Source of the DNA: Gammaproteobacteria bacterium
Lineage (GTDB): Bacteria > Pseudomonadota > Gammaproteobacteria > Pseudomonadales > IMCC2047
DNA: 64,000 nucleotides
Reading direction: 5' to 3'
Assembly: GCA_021773395.1 (NCBI GenBank)
Contig: JAJFKB010000020.1
Location: forward strand, 124,001-188,000
Shown here piece by piece: positions 32,347 through 41,538 of the stretch. A program made the position numbers and the translations under genes. Below the pieces are notes generated by a model. The model was not told the DNA's origin and did not search any database. It saw only the letters and a list, made by a program, of their open reading frames with translations. Position 1 is the first letter of the stretch; every line of letters begins with the position of its first letter.

Positions 32347-33330
32347 CTACACACTAAATAATTTAGCCCTAACCAGCTTTCTATATTGACGTGGCGTTAG
32401 TGAAACCTGCCTTTTAAATAATGAGGCGAAATAGGCTGGATCACTAAACCCTACTTTAAAGCTGATTTCAGCAATGCTGAGGTTACTCTCTTTGAGTAGA
32501 TCTTTCGCAGTGCCGATGCGAATCTGCTGAAGATAGGCCGAAGGCGTACCTCCTGTAGCCTGTTTAAAACGTCGATTAAAGGAACGTAAACTCATATCAA
32601 ACTGAGTGGCGAGTGTCTGTAGTTTAAAGCTATTGGGATAGTTTCTAAGCATCCATTGTTGAGCCTGAATGATTTCTTCATCATGATGGACGGACCGTTC
32701 ATCAAAAGAATAAAAAATGCTCTCGTAGGACTGCTTAATTTCGTGTGCAAAATGCTGTTCTATTTGTAACGCAATGTTGTGATTATAAAAACGTTCAATA
32801 AAATGGATCATTAGATTAGTGATCGAATTAATGCGTCCTGCGCAATAGATGTTATCAGTGTTGGTGATGAAACGTTTGGTTTGCAGCTTAACCCTGGGAT
32901 AGTTCTTTTTAAACTGCTCAAAATAGTACCAGTGTGTCGTTGCTGGTTTTTCGTCCAGTAATCCGGTCTCAGCAAGAAAGCATACTCCTGTGCCTGTAGC
33001 GCAAATGATCATGTCGTTATTATATTGCTGGATGAGCCACTCCATGATCATCGGGAAACGTCTTATTACTGGTCTTGGGTTGCCCCACAAGGCAGGAATA
33101 ATAATCAGATCAGTTTGAGTAATTGAATCTAGCCTGACATGGGGTTTGAGTTCAATCCCGCCAGTTATTTCAATCGGTTTTCCATCCACACTAGCGATTT
33201 GAGTTACCAACCGCGACCTGGCTGGGTTTTCGATACGGCTCATCGCGTCTGCAGCGTTCAGCATCTCAATTGGCAGGGTGATGCTTGTTCCCAAAGCTCT
33301 TGGGATTGCCAAAATAGTGGCATGCTTCAT
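32347..33330 (-). CDS. GlxA-family AraC-type transcriptional regulator
   Basis: The 327-residue protein joins an N-terminal DJ-1/PfpI-like domain (about 1-190, with Cys in CATGTGVCFLAETGLLD) to a C-terminal AraC-type DNA-binding domain (about 225-320, LATQFDMSLRSFNRRFKQATG and ISFKVGFSDPAYFASLFKRQ). GlxA-type regulators respond to small metabolites such as glycine betaine or carnitine precursors and activate catabolic genes. It is divergent from fabY and close to its promoter. Its ligand is unknown. Confidence 0.9.
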   Translation of the reverse strand: MKHATILAIPRALGTSITLPIEMLNAADAMSRIENPARSRLVTQIASVDGKPIEITGGIELKPHVRLDSITQTDLIIIPALWGNPRPVIRRFPMIMEWLIQQYNNDMIICATGTGVCFLAETGLLDEKPATTHWYYFEQFKKNYPRVKLQTKRFITNTDNIYCAGRINSITNLMIHFIERFYNHNIALQIEQHFAHEIKQSYESIFYSFDERSVHHDEEIIQAQQWMLRNYPNSFKLQTLATQFDMSLRSFNRRFKQATGGTPSAYLQQIRIGTAKDLLKESNLSIAEISFKVGFSDPAYFASLFKRQVSLTPRQYRKLVRAKLFSV

Positions 33331-33494
33331 TTAATCTGACCCTGAAGGCTAAAAAACACATAAAAATGGCTAATATACACAAGTTTACCTCAGAGATAAA
33401 AGAGTAATATCAACCATAATTCAAGCAAAGTGATCATGCGGCAATCTTATACTTTGGACTAAATAAATAGTTTGAGCTGACAGGGGGCATACTT

Positions 33495-35402
33495 TTGGCA
33501 TCTTTACCGGTTATTGTAGGTTTTGGCGGAATCAACGCCGCTGGACGATCTTCATTTAATCAGAGTTATCGGCGTATGTTGGCCGATGTGCTTTCGACCA
33601 GCGTTGTGGATGAAACCTATACGGATCTGGCGGTACTCATGAATCTTTTGCGATACGATTCGGGTGTATATAAAGATAATAATGGACAGCCAGTTGAAGT
33701 CAATAAATGGCTTAGCGAACATCGTTCGCTGATTGATCATAATACATTGGTTAGAAAGCTCGAAAATAACCTGTTTAACCCGAACGTAATCGCTAGAAAT
33801 ACAGTGGCCAAATTAATGCCAGATTCCGGGTCTGACATTTGCTTTGTAACCCGGGCGCGTCATTTGCCGAATAAAGTTCCCAGTGATTGGTTGATAGAGC
33901 AGCTCAATGATGGCTCGGATAGGGTCAGGGTCACCACCAAAGAGCATTTAGATGTTCTTTTCCCCGATAATACCCAATCACTGGTCAATAGCGCAGGGCA
34001 GCTGCCCAGTGGCTTTAGGCCAGGTAAGCTATATCCTTCTCGCAATCATCCGCGCGGCCTGGAAATGTCGGTTTATGCAGCGTCAGATGCTATTCGCTCT
34101 ATGGGTATCGAGTGGCAACAGGTGCTTTCCTTCGTCGCACCAGACCAGGTTGGAATCTATGCGAGTTCGGCAATGAGTCAGCTTGATGGAAACGGACTGG
34201 GAGGGATGTTACAAGCCGGTTTGCTTGGAAAAAGGGTGACTTCAAAACAGTGCCCACTTGGGTTTGCTGAGATGCCTGCAGATTTCGTAAATGCTTACGT
34301 CACCGGAAGTATTGGTGGTACCGGTGCCAATATTGGTGCCTGTGCTACGTTTCTGTACAATCTCAGTCAAGCGGTCGATGATATCCGCAGTGGTCGCAAG
34401 CGCGCCGTCATTGTCGGCACCAGTGAGGCGCCAATAACGCCGGAAGTGATTGAGGGTTATCGGACGATGGGTGCGCTGGCTCAGGATTCGGAATTAATGG
34501 CGATGGATAATTCGGCGACGCCAGATTACAGACGAGCATGCAGGCCTTTCTCCACTAACTGTGGTTTCACACTGGCGGAGGCGGCACACTATATCGTGTT
34601 ATTTGACGACAGCCTGGCCATGGAGTTTGGAGCTCAGGTTTTCGGTGCGGTTGCCGATGTTTTTGTAAACGCCGATGGCTATAAAAAGTCAATATCTGGC
34701 CCCGGGATCGGAAACTATATCACCATGGCAAAAGCCTTGGCTGCCACGCGGTCAATAATTGGTGAAGAGGCTCTGGCTCGGACTTTTGTGCAGGCGCATG
34801 GCACTAGTACTCCACAAAATCGGGTTACAGAATCTCGTATTTTAAATGAAATGAGTAAGACTTTTGCCCTGGGCAAGTGGCCGGTCGCTGCAGTGAAAAG
34901 CTATGTTGGTCATTCTATTGGCTCAGCTGCGGCAGATCAGTTAATTGCGAGTCTGGGTGTTTGGCAATATGGGTATATTCCAGGTATTAAAACAATAGAC
35001 CATCTTGCTGAGGATATTGAAAGTAGCCATCTGGATGTGCTGATGGGTCATAAGGAAGTTGGAATAGAAGGTATGGATGCTGCAATTGTCAATTCAAAGG
35101 GATTTGGCGGCAATAATGCCAGCTGTGCGGTGCTCGCTCCGCATCGGACGCGCGCGATGTTAAAGAAAAAACATGGTGCACACCGTTTTGCGGCATACTT
35201 GGAGAAAAACCAAAAGGTATCTGAAAATGCCAGCCTGTATAACCAGTTAGCACTTAGGGGACAGGCTCTGCCTATTTATCATTTCGGACAGGATGTCAAG
35301 CAGGATAATGACGTGCTGTTAAGCAATCATGAAATTCGTATCAATGGATACAAAAACCCCATCGATCTCGATTTACAAAATCCCTATTTGGATATGTGCT
35401 GA
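33495..35402 (+). CDS. fabY: Beta-ketoacyl-ACP synthase FabY
   Basis: The 635-residue ketosynthase matches the long FabY enzymes (about 634 residues in Pseudomonas aeruginosa), starting MASLPVIVGFGGINAAGRSSF. The Cys-His-His triad is C283 (NIGACATFL), H435 (QAHGTST) and H473 (YVGHSIGS). FabY condenses acetyl-CoA with malonyl-ACP and starts fatty-acid synthesis where FabH is absent or secondary. The start is a TTG at 33495 behind AGGGGG. It is transcribed away from the GlxA-type gene. No acyltransferase domain is present, so it is not a polyketide synthase. Confidence 0.9.
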   Translation: MASLPVIVGFGGINAAGRSSFNQSYRRMLADVLSTSVVDETYTDLAVLMNLLRYDSGVYKDNNGQPVEVNKWLSEHRSLIDHNTLVRKLENNLFNPNVIARNTVAKLMPDSGSDICFVTRARHLPNKVPSDWLIEQLNDGSDRVRVTTKEHLDVLFPDNTQSLVNSAGQLPSGFRPGKLYPSRNHPRGLEMSVYAASDAIRSMGIEWQQVLSFVAPDQVGIYASSAMSQLDGNGLGGMLQAGLLGKRVTSKQCPLGFAEMPADFVNAYVTGSIGGTGANIGACATFLYNLSQAVDDIRSGRKRAVIVGTSEAPITPEVIEGYRTMGALAQDSELMAMDNSATPDYRRACRPFSTNCGFTLAEAAHYIVLFDDSLAMEFGAQVFGAVADVFVNADGYKKSISGPGIGNYITMAKALAATRSIIGEEALARTFVQAHGTSTPQNRVTESRILNEMSKTFALGKWPVAAVKSYVGHSIGSAAADQLIASLGVWQYGYIPGIKTIDHLAEDIESSHLDVLMGHKEVGIEGMDAAIVNSKGFGGNNASCAVLAPHRTRAMLKKKHGAHRFAAYLEKNQKVSENASLYNQLALRGQALPIYHFGQDVKQDNDVLLSNHEIRINGYKNPIDLDLQNPYLDMC

Positions 35403-35430
35403 ATAATAGTCTTTCGTACAAAGGTCGCTT

Positions 35431-35964
35431 CTAGAATTTTGGTTTAGGTAGAGGTTTGTACAGACTTCGTTTGTAGGTAAGCTGATTAACGGACTCTTCA
35501 ACCTGTCGATAGAGTGCTCGCACATTAACGGATTTGTCCATTTTGGCGCGTCTTGAAATCATAGTGATCGGGAAAAACAGGTCGTCTGAGTCTTCGAAAC
35601 GCAAAGCGCGGCTTCTTCCATAACGGTCTTCAACCACCACCCAGCTCAAATTGAGATTTTTCACCATAACATCACCTAATACCACTCCTAGAGCTTGCAG
35701 GTCATAAGTCTCATTTTTTTGAACAAGCTGCTTGTCGATGATTTTCTGCAGGTAATAGAGTTCGGCGGTGGAACCTTCTAAATTTACATGTCCGAAATTC
35801 TCTCGGACCAGCCTCGCTATGATTCCGCGTTGTCTTTCAAGCAGCGTCACATCCGTAGGGGTTACTTCTATGATCCGTTTCTGTTCATACGACTGGACGT
35901 TTGTTATGACTGAAAATGCAAATATCGCTAAGAGTAATTTTAATACCATGCAACGACTAATCAT
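35431..35964 (-). CDS. DUF3806-type exported protein
   Basis: The 177-residue protein has a signal peptide (MVLKLLLAIFAFSVITNVQS) and a domain with LYYLQKIIDKQ, LQALGVVLGDVMVKNLNLSWVVVEDRYGRSRALR, which resembles DUF3806. It is probably periplasmic. Its function is unknown. It is convergent with fabY. Confidence 0.75.
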   Translation of the reverse strand: MISRCMVLKLLLAIFAFSVITNVQSYEQKRIIEVTPTDVTLLERQRGIIARLVRENFGHVNLEGSTAELYYLQKIIDKQLVQKNETYDLQALGVVLGDVMVKNLNLSWVVVEDRYGRSRALRFEDSDDLFFPITMISRRAKMDKSVNVRALYRQVEESVNQLTYKRSLYKPLPKPKF

Positions 35965-36341
35965 TTATTGACTGGGCCTCTCCCAAGGGACGGTAAAATT
36001 TAGACCATAATATCGGGTTAACGTTCTTACACGGCGAATGCGCTGTAAACCAATAGGTGCTTTGTTCTTGTTATTTGCTAAACTAGGTTGAAACACCGAG
36101 ACTGTCAATAGATATGTTGCCTGTTATGGATTAGTGCTGGTATCAAAGGGTATGCGCACGAATTTCAGCCATATTTAGCAAATCAAAGTCTTTCGGCGCA
36201 ACATCTGTAGAAGACCAGCCATATGGGGTTAACTGATAGATAGGCAGATAGATAAATTTTAAGCCCTTTGATCAACGTGGGAGCTGTATGCGAATGAACT
36301 ATTGGTTTGGCAAACAGACTTTAAAAAGGAAGTGGCTTGAG

Positions 36342-36355
36342 TTGATCTTGATCAA
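36342..36355. promoter_or_regulatory. FNR/Anr binding site (TTGATCTTGATCAA)
   Basis: This is a perfect match to TTGAT-N4-ATCAA. A -10 element TTTATA at 36377-36382 lies 31 bases from its centre, the geometry of a class II FNR-activated promoter (site near -41.5). The predicted start near 36390 would transcribe the lipoprotein gene at 36610 and yheU. Confidence 0.78.
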
Positions 36356-36568
36356 GAGGCAGCGCGAAACAAAGCATTTATACACAAGTCAGTTATTTTG
36401 CGTTGCGAAAGATAGAAAATACTGATTAAAACTGGTAGAAAAATATTGACAACTTGCAACCTATTGATAAATAAAAGAATATGTATTTTTGGTTAAAATT
36501 TGCACAATCTGAGCTCGACCTCAAGAATCAGTCGCCTTTGGCGGGTTACTCAATTTATATACCCAGAC

Positions 36569-36591
36569 TTATCCACAGAAAATGTGGAAAA
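36569..36591. promoter_or_regulatory. Inverted pair of DnaA-box-like sites
   Basis: A perfect DnaA box TTATCCACA (36569-36577) is followed after five bases by TGTGGAAAA, the reverse complement of TTTTCCACA. The pair lies just before the lipoprotein start codon. It could bind DnaA as a regulator; no other origin features are present. Confidence 0.35.
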
Positions 36592-36609
36592 AAAACTATT
36601 AGGGTTTGT

Positions 36610-37212
36610 ATGCCAGGACTGCTGGCACTTATGGCACTTATGTTACTTGGTTGTGCAGGGCAACCGCCAAGTAATTCAGATAACCTTTGTTATATTTTTC
36701 AAGAAAAACGTACTTGGTACAAGGCTGCACTTAAAGCTGAAAAGAAATGGGGCGCACCTCTGCAGGTGCCAATGGCGATGATGTATCAGGAGTCCAGATT
36801 CAAAAGTGACGCCAAACCGCCACGTGAGTATTTGTTCGGAGTTGTCCCCTGGGGACGCAAGAGTTCTGCTTACGGTTTTTCTCAGGCAAAAACAGCAACC
36901 TGGAAAGACTACGTTAGAGAGACCGGGAATAGTTGGGCGGATCGTGATGACTTCGCTGACGCAATTGATTTTATGGGTTGGTTCATGAATAAAACCCATA
37001 AAATTAATAAAGTCTCCAAATGGGACGCCGGATCACAATACTTAAACTACCATGAGGGCTGGGGAGGGTATCGACGCGGCACACACAAGAATAAAGCCTG
37101 GTTGGTTTCGGTTGCGGCAAAAGTAAAGCAGCGTGCTAGCCGCTATGGTGCCCAATATCGAAAATGCAAAAAAGAGCTTGAGGCAGGTTGGTTCAGGCGA
37201 TTAATCTCATGA
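36610..37212 (+). CDS. Lytic-transglycosylase-like lipoprotein
   Basis: From the ATG at 36610 the 200-residue protein begins with a lipoprotein signal (LLALMALMLLGCAG, lipidated Cys at residue 17) and has an SLT-type lysozyme-like domain with the catalytic Glu in MMYQESRF, then SSAYGFSQAKTATW and YLNYHEGWGGY. It should sit in the outer membrane and cut peptidoglycan. The open frame continues 43 codons upstream to 36481, but that part overlaps the DnaA-like sites and lacks a ribosome site. The upstream FNR site suggests oxygen control, which is unusual for such an enzyme. Confidence 0.82.
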   Translation: MPGLLALMALMLLGCAGQPPSNSDNLCYIFQEKRTWYKAALKAEKKWGAPLQVPMAMMYQESRFKSDAKPPREYLFGVVPWGRKSSAYGFSQAKTATWKDYVRETGNSWADRDDFADAIDFMGWFMNKTHKINKVSKWDAGSQYLNYHEGWGGYRRGTHKNKAWLVSVAAKVKQRASRYGAQYRKCKKELEAGWFRRLIS

Positions 37213-37224
37213 GCACACTTTAAC

Positions 37225-37437
37225 TTGAAAATTCCCTATCAAGTGGTTGAACCCGAAACGCTCACACGCATGATTGAAGAGCTTGTCACAAGAGCGGGTA
37301 CAGATTATGGAGAGTTGGAGTTAACTCTCGAACAAAAAGTGGCTCAGGTAATACTTAGATTAAAGGCCGGTGAAGCTGAAATACACTATGACGAGGAGCA
37401 GGAAACCTGCGAAATCATAGTTATCGGACCGACGTAA
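37225..37437 (+). CDS. yheU: UPF0270 family protein YheU
   Basis: The 70-residue protein matches the YheU family over its whole length: IPYQVVEPETLTRMIEELV, REGTDYGE-like RAGTDYGELE, TLEQKVAQV and a C-terminal beta strand. Its function is unknown. The start is a TTG 12 bases after the lipoprotein stop, so the two are probably co-transcribed. Confidence 0.85.
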   Translation: MKIPYQVVEPETLTRMIEELVTRAGTDYGELELTLEQKVAQVILRLKAGEAEIHYDEEQETCEIIVIGPT

Positions 37438-37483
37438 TATGCTCTATAGTTAATCTTAACGTATACGCTGAGAACAATTATTA

Positions 37484-39496
37484 TCATCTCTTATTACGGA
37501 TTAAATCACGAATGATAAAACGACCGGGATGCAGTGCATGTGTCAGATTTGTAGCGACTGGAAACACTGACTGGCTTATATAGGCAGCAAGCAGCTCACC
37601 AGCTAACGGACAAGAGGTAAGTCCTTTCGATCCGTGCCCTGCTGTGATGTAGAGGCCGGGTAGGTAGCGAGCAGGTATCATGAGCTTTTGACTGGCATCT
37701 TTTCTCAGAGGCGCGTAATCTTGCATAAATGCAGCATAGTCGGGTACCGGACCGACCAAAGGAAGGTAGTCAGGCGAAGCACAACGAAAACCAACACGTC
37801 CAGAAAGTTTCTCTATGTCCAGCTGTTCGAACGCCAGTTTTTTAGCCAACTCAGGTGCCAGTTCGGTGATTTCATCAAGGTTTGTACGGTGATCCTTTGG
37901 TCGGCATTCATTATCATTGCAACGCAAATTAAAGGTTGCGCCAATATGATGGTCGCCATCGATTGCCGGTCCAATATAACCCTTGCCGCAAAGTACGGTT
38001 TTTAGAGGTATCTGTTTCTTCCCTGGAACCTCTGTGGTTTGACCACGAATAGCCTTAAATGGAAGGAATTTCGTTTGTTCAAACCTTAACGCATCGTGGG
38101 CATTCGCTATAATCACTACCTCAGATTCAGCGATCACATTGTCCTTCCGGTCAACCAGCTTCCAGATCTCTCGTGCTCTTTCAATTCTTGCGATACCACT
38201 GCCACAGCGAACAGTTACATTAGGATGTGCGGTCTGCGCTTGACACAGCGCTGCAGGCGTCACCCAGGCGCCTTCCGGGTAGAAAAGGCCGCCCTCATCC
38301 AATTCAACTCCCGCTATCGTGCTCGCCTGCTGCGGGCTGACAGGATAAACCAGAGTTTCAGGCTGTGGGTTATACACAATAAATCGAGACTGTCGCTCAG
38401 TCTCTTGGGAATTGTAGGCTAGTTGCAGGACACCACATTTTTGCCAATAAATCTTTTCCTGATCAGTACCGAGCAGCTGTGGTAACTGCTGTGAAGTATA
38501 GAGATAACCCGCCTGATAAAAGTCTGATTGAATACTGCGTTCAGAGGATAGCTTGCAGTAAAGGATACCCTGTCGATTGCCAGAGGCGCCATCTGCAATT
38601 TTATTACTTTGTTCTAGCAGAGTGACTTGCCAACCTCTGGATGCCAGACTATGGGCGGCGGACGTCCCCGCCATACCTGCACCTATGACTATCGCTGTCC
38701 GCGTCTTCCCAGTTTGTTTGGGAAGATTAAACCACGGAGCGCTGGCAGAATAATCGCTGAGTTGTTGGCTGGGTTCGATCAGATCACCCCTAAGCATATG
38801 TCGTTTATTGGCAAAGCCTTTAACACGCTCAACTTTGAAGCCAGCCTTTTTCATGCCTTCACGCACCTGCGCCGCCGCAGTAAATGTGCTAAAACTTGCG
38901 CCAGTTGCGCTTAAACGATTAATCTCGTTAAATAAAAGGGGCGACCACATAGGCTGGTTTTTAGCCGGCGCAAATCCATCCAGAAACCAGGCATCTATTT
39001 TACCTTGAAAATTCGAGTATCCATTCAGTGCATCACCCAGGAACAGGGTTAGATCTACTCTTTGCTGAAGAAAGCGAATCCTGTGCCAGCCTGGAGTCAA
39101 TATCGGATATCGTGCGATCAACAGATCGGCATAATCACTGAGTTCAGGCCAGAATCCCAATGCCTTGCTCAGGTCATCCTTGGCCAGAGGATACTTTTCT
39201 ACGCTAACGAAATTGAGATAACAATTTGGTGCTACCTGATCCCTTAGCTGCCAGGCACAGAGAAAATTCAGGCCGGTACCAAATCCGGTTTCTCCGATTG
39301 TAAAGTCGCCAGATTCACAGTCTAGTTTTTTTAATCGATGAGCCAGCTGGTTGTGCTCAAGAAATACGTAGTCTGTTTCCCGTATGCCATTTTCCCGAGA
39401 AAAATAGATATCACTAAACTGTCTGGAAAAAGGTGTCCCCTCATCAGACCAGGTCAGATTTGCAGTCGACAGCCGCTCAGAGCCAGAATCAGTCAC
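37484..39496 (-). CDS. mnmC: Bifunctional tRNA wobble-uridine enzyme MnmC
   Basis: The 670-residue protein fuses an N-terminal SAM-dependent methyltransferase (about 1-245, GETGFGTGLNFL and DAWFLDGFAPAKNP-like DGFAPAKNQPMW) with a C-terminal FAD-dependent oxidoreductase (about 265-670, AIVIGAGMAGTSAAHSL). The oxidase removes the carboxymethyl group from cmnm5s2U34 in tRNA and the methyltransferase completes mnm5s2U34. Its start overlaps the end of nth by 8 bases on the same strand, so it is the last gene of the rnf-nth group. Both active sites look intact. Confidence 0.95.
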   Translation of the reverse strand: MTDSGSERLSTANLTWSDEGTPFSRQFSDIYFSRENGIRETDYVFLEHNQLAHRLKKLDCESGDFTIGETGFGTGLNFLCAWQLRDQVAPNCYLNFVSVEKYPLAKDDLSKALGFWPELSDYADLLIARYPILTPGWHRIRFLQQRVDLTLFLGDALNGYSNFQGKIDAWFLDGFAPAKNQPMWSPLLFNEINRLSATGASFSTFTAAAQVREGMKKAGFKVERVKGFANKRHMLRGDLIEPSQQLSDYSASAPWFNLPKQTGKTRTAIVIGAGMAGTSAAHSLASRGWQVTLLEQSNKIADGASGNRQGILYCKLSSERSIQSDFYQAGYLYTSQQLPQLLGTDQEKIYWQKCGVLQLAYNSQETERQSRFIVYNPQPETLVYPVSPQQASTIAGVELDEGGLFYPEGAWVTPAALCQAQTAHPNVTVRCGSGIARIERAREIWKLVDRKDNVIAESEVVIIANAHDALRFEQTKFLPFKAIRGQTTEVPGKKQIPLKTVLCGKGYIGPAIDGDHHIGATFNLRCNDNECRPKDHRTNLDEITELAPELAKKLAFEQLDIEKLSGRVGFRCASPDYLPLVGPVPDYAAFMQDYAPLRKDASQKLMIPARYLPGLYITAGHGSKGLTSCPLAGELLAAYISQSVFPVATNLTHALHPGRFIIRDLIRNKR

Positions 39497-40124
39497 TGTT
39501 TTTATCTTTGAATTCGCAGAGATCTTCTAGAATACAGGCACCACAGCGTGGTTTTCGTGCAATGCAGATATAGCGACCATGCAATATCAACCAATGATGT
39601 GCGTCCTGTAAAAAATCCCTGGGAATATGGCGAAGCAGTTTCTGCTCAACTTCAAGTACATTTTTTCCTGGTGCAAGCCGGGTTCGATTAGCGACTCTAT
39701 AGATATGAGTATCGACAGCTATAGTCGGTTGACCAAAAGCGGTGTTGAGTACGACATTTGCTGTTTTTCTCCCAACACCTGGCAGTGCTTGCAGCTCTTC
39801 GCGCGTTTTCGGCACTTCAGAATGATGCCGATCGATTAATATCCGGCAGGTTTTGATGATGTTTTCTGCTTTACTATTGAATAGACCGATGGTTTTAATA
39901 TATCGCTTGAGTCCCTCAACACCCAAGTCAAAAATCTGTTGGGGCGAGTTGGCAATCGGGAAGAGTTTGTCGGTTGCTTTGTTGACACTGATGTCCGTTG
40001 CTTGAGCTGACAATATCACCGCAATCAATAGTTCAAACGAAGATTGATAGCTTAATTCTGTCGTAGGATTAGGGTTGTGCTCCCTCAAGCGAGTAAAAAT
40101 TTCTAAGCGTTTTTGCGCGTTCAT
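39489..40124 (-). CDS. nth: Endonuclease III
   Basis: The 211-residue DNA glycosylase/AP lyase has the helix-hairpin-helix LPGVGRKTANVVLN, with the catalytic Lys, the catalytic Asp in AVDTHIYRVANR, and a C-terminal [4Fe-4S] site C-x6-C-x2-C-x5-C in CIARKPRCGACILEDLC. It excises oxidised pyrimidines. It lies directly after rnfE, as in many gammaproteobacteria. Confidence 0.97.
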   Translation of the reverse strand: MNAQKRLEIFTRLREHNPNPTTELSYQSSFELLIAVILSAQATDISVNKATDKLFPIANSPQQIFDLGVEGLKRYIKTIGLFNSKAENIIKTCRILIDRHHSEVPKTREELQALPGVGRKTANVVLNTAFGQPTIAVDTHIYRVANRTRLAPGKNVLEVEQKLLRHIPRDFLQDAHHWLILHGRYICIARKPRCGACILEDLCEFKDKNSD

Positions 40125-40141
40125 CCGCCTATAAACTCACC

Positions 40142-40855
40142 TTACTTGATTTCACCAGTAACCCTCACGCGCCGACTTGTCACCCCAAGGCTGGCTTTCT
40201 GAGCATCGTGACGTTCCTTTATTTTTCCATCTATAAGACTTTTTAGTGCTATCAAAAACCCCATGCCAATGAAGGCCCCTGGAGGCAAGATAGCGAACAG
40301 AAATCCCTTGTAGTCCTCTATAAGGGTTATTTTCCAATGCTCAGCGACAGGACCTAGTAACAGGTTCATATCGGAAAAAAGAGTGCCTTGCCCTATAACC
40401 TCGCGCATACCACCCAAAACTAAAAGCACAGCAGTAAACCCAATACCCATAGTTAAACCGTCTAATATGGAGGGAATAATTGAATTATTGCGGGCAAAAG
40501 CCTCCGCTCTACCTAATATGGCACAGTTAGTGACGATGAGAGGAATAAAAATACCCAGTGAAAGATAGAGATCATAGGTGAACGCCTGACTTAGCAGCTC
40601 TACGCAGGTAACCAGTGACGCTATAATCATGACAAAAGCGGGCAGACGCACTGTATCCGGGACATAATTTCGAATCATGGACACAGCAAGATTCGAACCC
40701 ACCAGTACCAGCGTAGTTGCGGCCCCCAAACCAAGACCATTTACCACCGTGCCGGTTACTGCTAACAAGGGACAGAGCCCCAAAAGCTGCACTAATGCGG
40801 GATTGTTGTGCCACAACCCGTCGTTAATTATTTCCTGATACCCTTTGCTCGCCAT
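40142..40855 (-). CDS. rnfE: Rnf electron-transport complex subunit E
   Basis: The 237-residue integral membrane protein has about six membrane segments and the RnfE signature [24 protein letters not shown] and [13 protein letters not shown]. RnfE and RnfA form the membrane core that carries electrons and couples them to ion movement between ferredoxin and NADH. It is the last rnf gene, 12 bases after rnfG. Confidence 0.96.
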   Translation of the reverse strand: MASKGYQEIINDGLWHNNPALVQLLGLCPLLAVTGTVVNGLGLGAATTLVLVGSNLAVSMIRNYVPDTVRLPAFVMIIASLVTCVELLSQAFTYDLYLSLGIFIPLIVTNCAILGRAEAFARNNSIIPSILDGLTMGIGFTAVLLVLGGMREVIGQGTLFSDMNLLLGPVAEHWKITLIEDYKGFLFAILPPGAFIGMGFLIALKSLIDGKIKERHDAQKASLGVTSRRVRVTGEIK

Positions 40856-40867
40856 ACTCAGTTCCTG

Positions 40868-41518
40868 CTAATGGTTTGCCGCGTCCACGTTTCCGGATTT
40901 AATCGGATCCGCAAGCAAATATTCACTATTGGCCTCAAAATACCGAACTGCTTGACGCACGGACTTTACTACAGCACGTGGAGTAATGGTCGCGCCCGTC
41001 AGCTGATCAAACTCCCCGCCGTCTTTCTTTACAGCCCAAGCAGACTGATCTGGATCACTGTAGGATTTCCCCTCAAATTGTCTTATCCAGTTGGATTTTT
41101 TAATCTCGACTTTATCACCCAGCCCTGGGGTTTCCTGGTGATTCAAAACCCTTACTCCAGCTATCGTGCCATCGGCCAGCATGCCAACAATACTTCGTAT
41201 TTTGCCCGTGTAGCCATCGGCTGCTATCGCGGGCAATATTACAGCGATGGCTTTGCCGTTCATTCTCGCAACATAGGCATCCTGAACTCCTTCGTTTGAA
41301 ACCAGGGTCGGATCGTCAATTGCAACGAGATCTGCCAATAAATCATTGTCGTGCATTTCCGGTGCAATGACTTCATGCAGCGCCTTATATTTAGCCGCTT
41401 TGATATTTTCACCAATGCGATCTTTAGTTTCCATCTGCGTTAGCGCAATCAGCCCCGCAGTAATTACAGCAAAGATACTCAACCCTAGGGTATTTTGACG
41501 AATGGATTGTCCTAGCAT
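40868..41518 (-). CDS. rnfG: Rnf electron-transport complex subunit G
   Basis: The 216-residue protein has one N-terminal membrane helix and a periplasmic domain. The flavin is attached covalently to Thr in the LTGATITPRAVV motif, which is intact. The PGLGDKVE segment is also conserved. It transfers electrons on the periplasmic side of the Rnf complex. Confidence 0.95.
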   Translation of the reverse strand: MLGQSIRQNTLGLSIFAVITAGLIALTQMETKDRIGENIKAAKYKALHEVIAPEMHDNDLLADLVAIDDPTLVSNEGVQDAYVARMNGKAIAVILPAIAADGYTGKIRSIVGMLADGTIAGVRVLNHQETPGLGDKVEIKKSNWIRQFEGKSYSDPDQSAWAVKKDGGEFDQLTGATITPRAVVKSVRQAVRYFEANSEYLLADPIKSGNVDAANH

Positions 41519-41538
41519 ATTGCTGTTCTCAAAGTTGC

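Larger units (their letters stand above)
35965..36609. other. Long intergenic region with FNR site and DnaA-box pair
   Basis: This 645-base stretch contains a perfect FNR box, a well-placed -10 element, an inverted pair of DnaA-box-like sites and a possible 45-codon frame at 36288-36425 with GGGAG upstream that runs over the FNR box. I found no tRNA. An unannotated small RNA starting near 36390 cannot be excluded. Confidence 0.5.

Noticed and set aside
36288-36425. 45-codon frame over the second FNR site
   Set aside because: It has a fair ribosome site, but it overlaps the FNR site and the predicted transcript start, so it is unlikely to be a gene on the same transcript.
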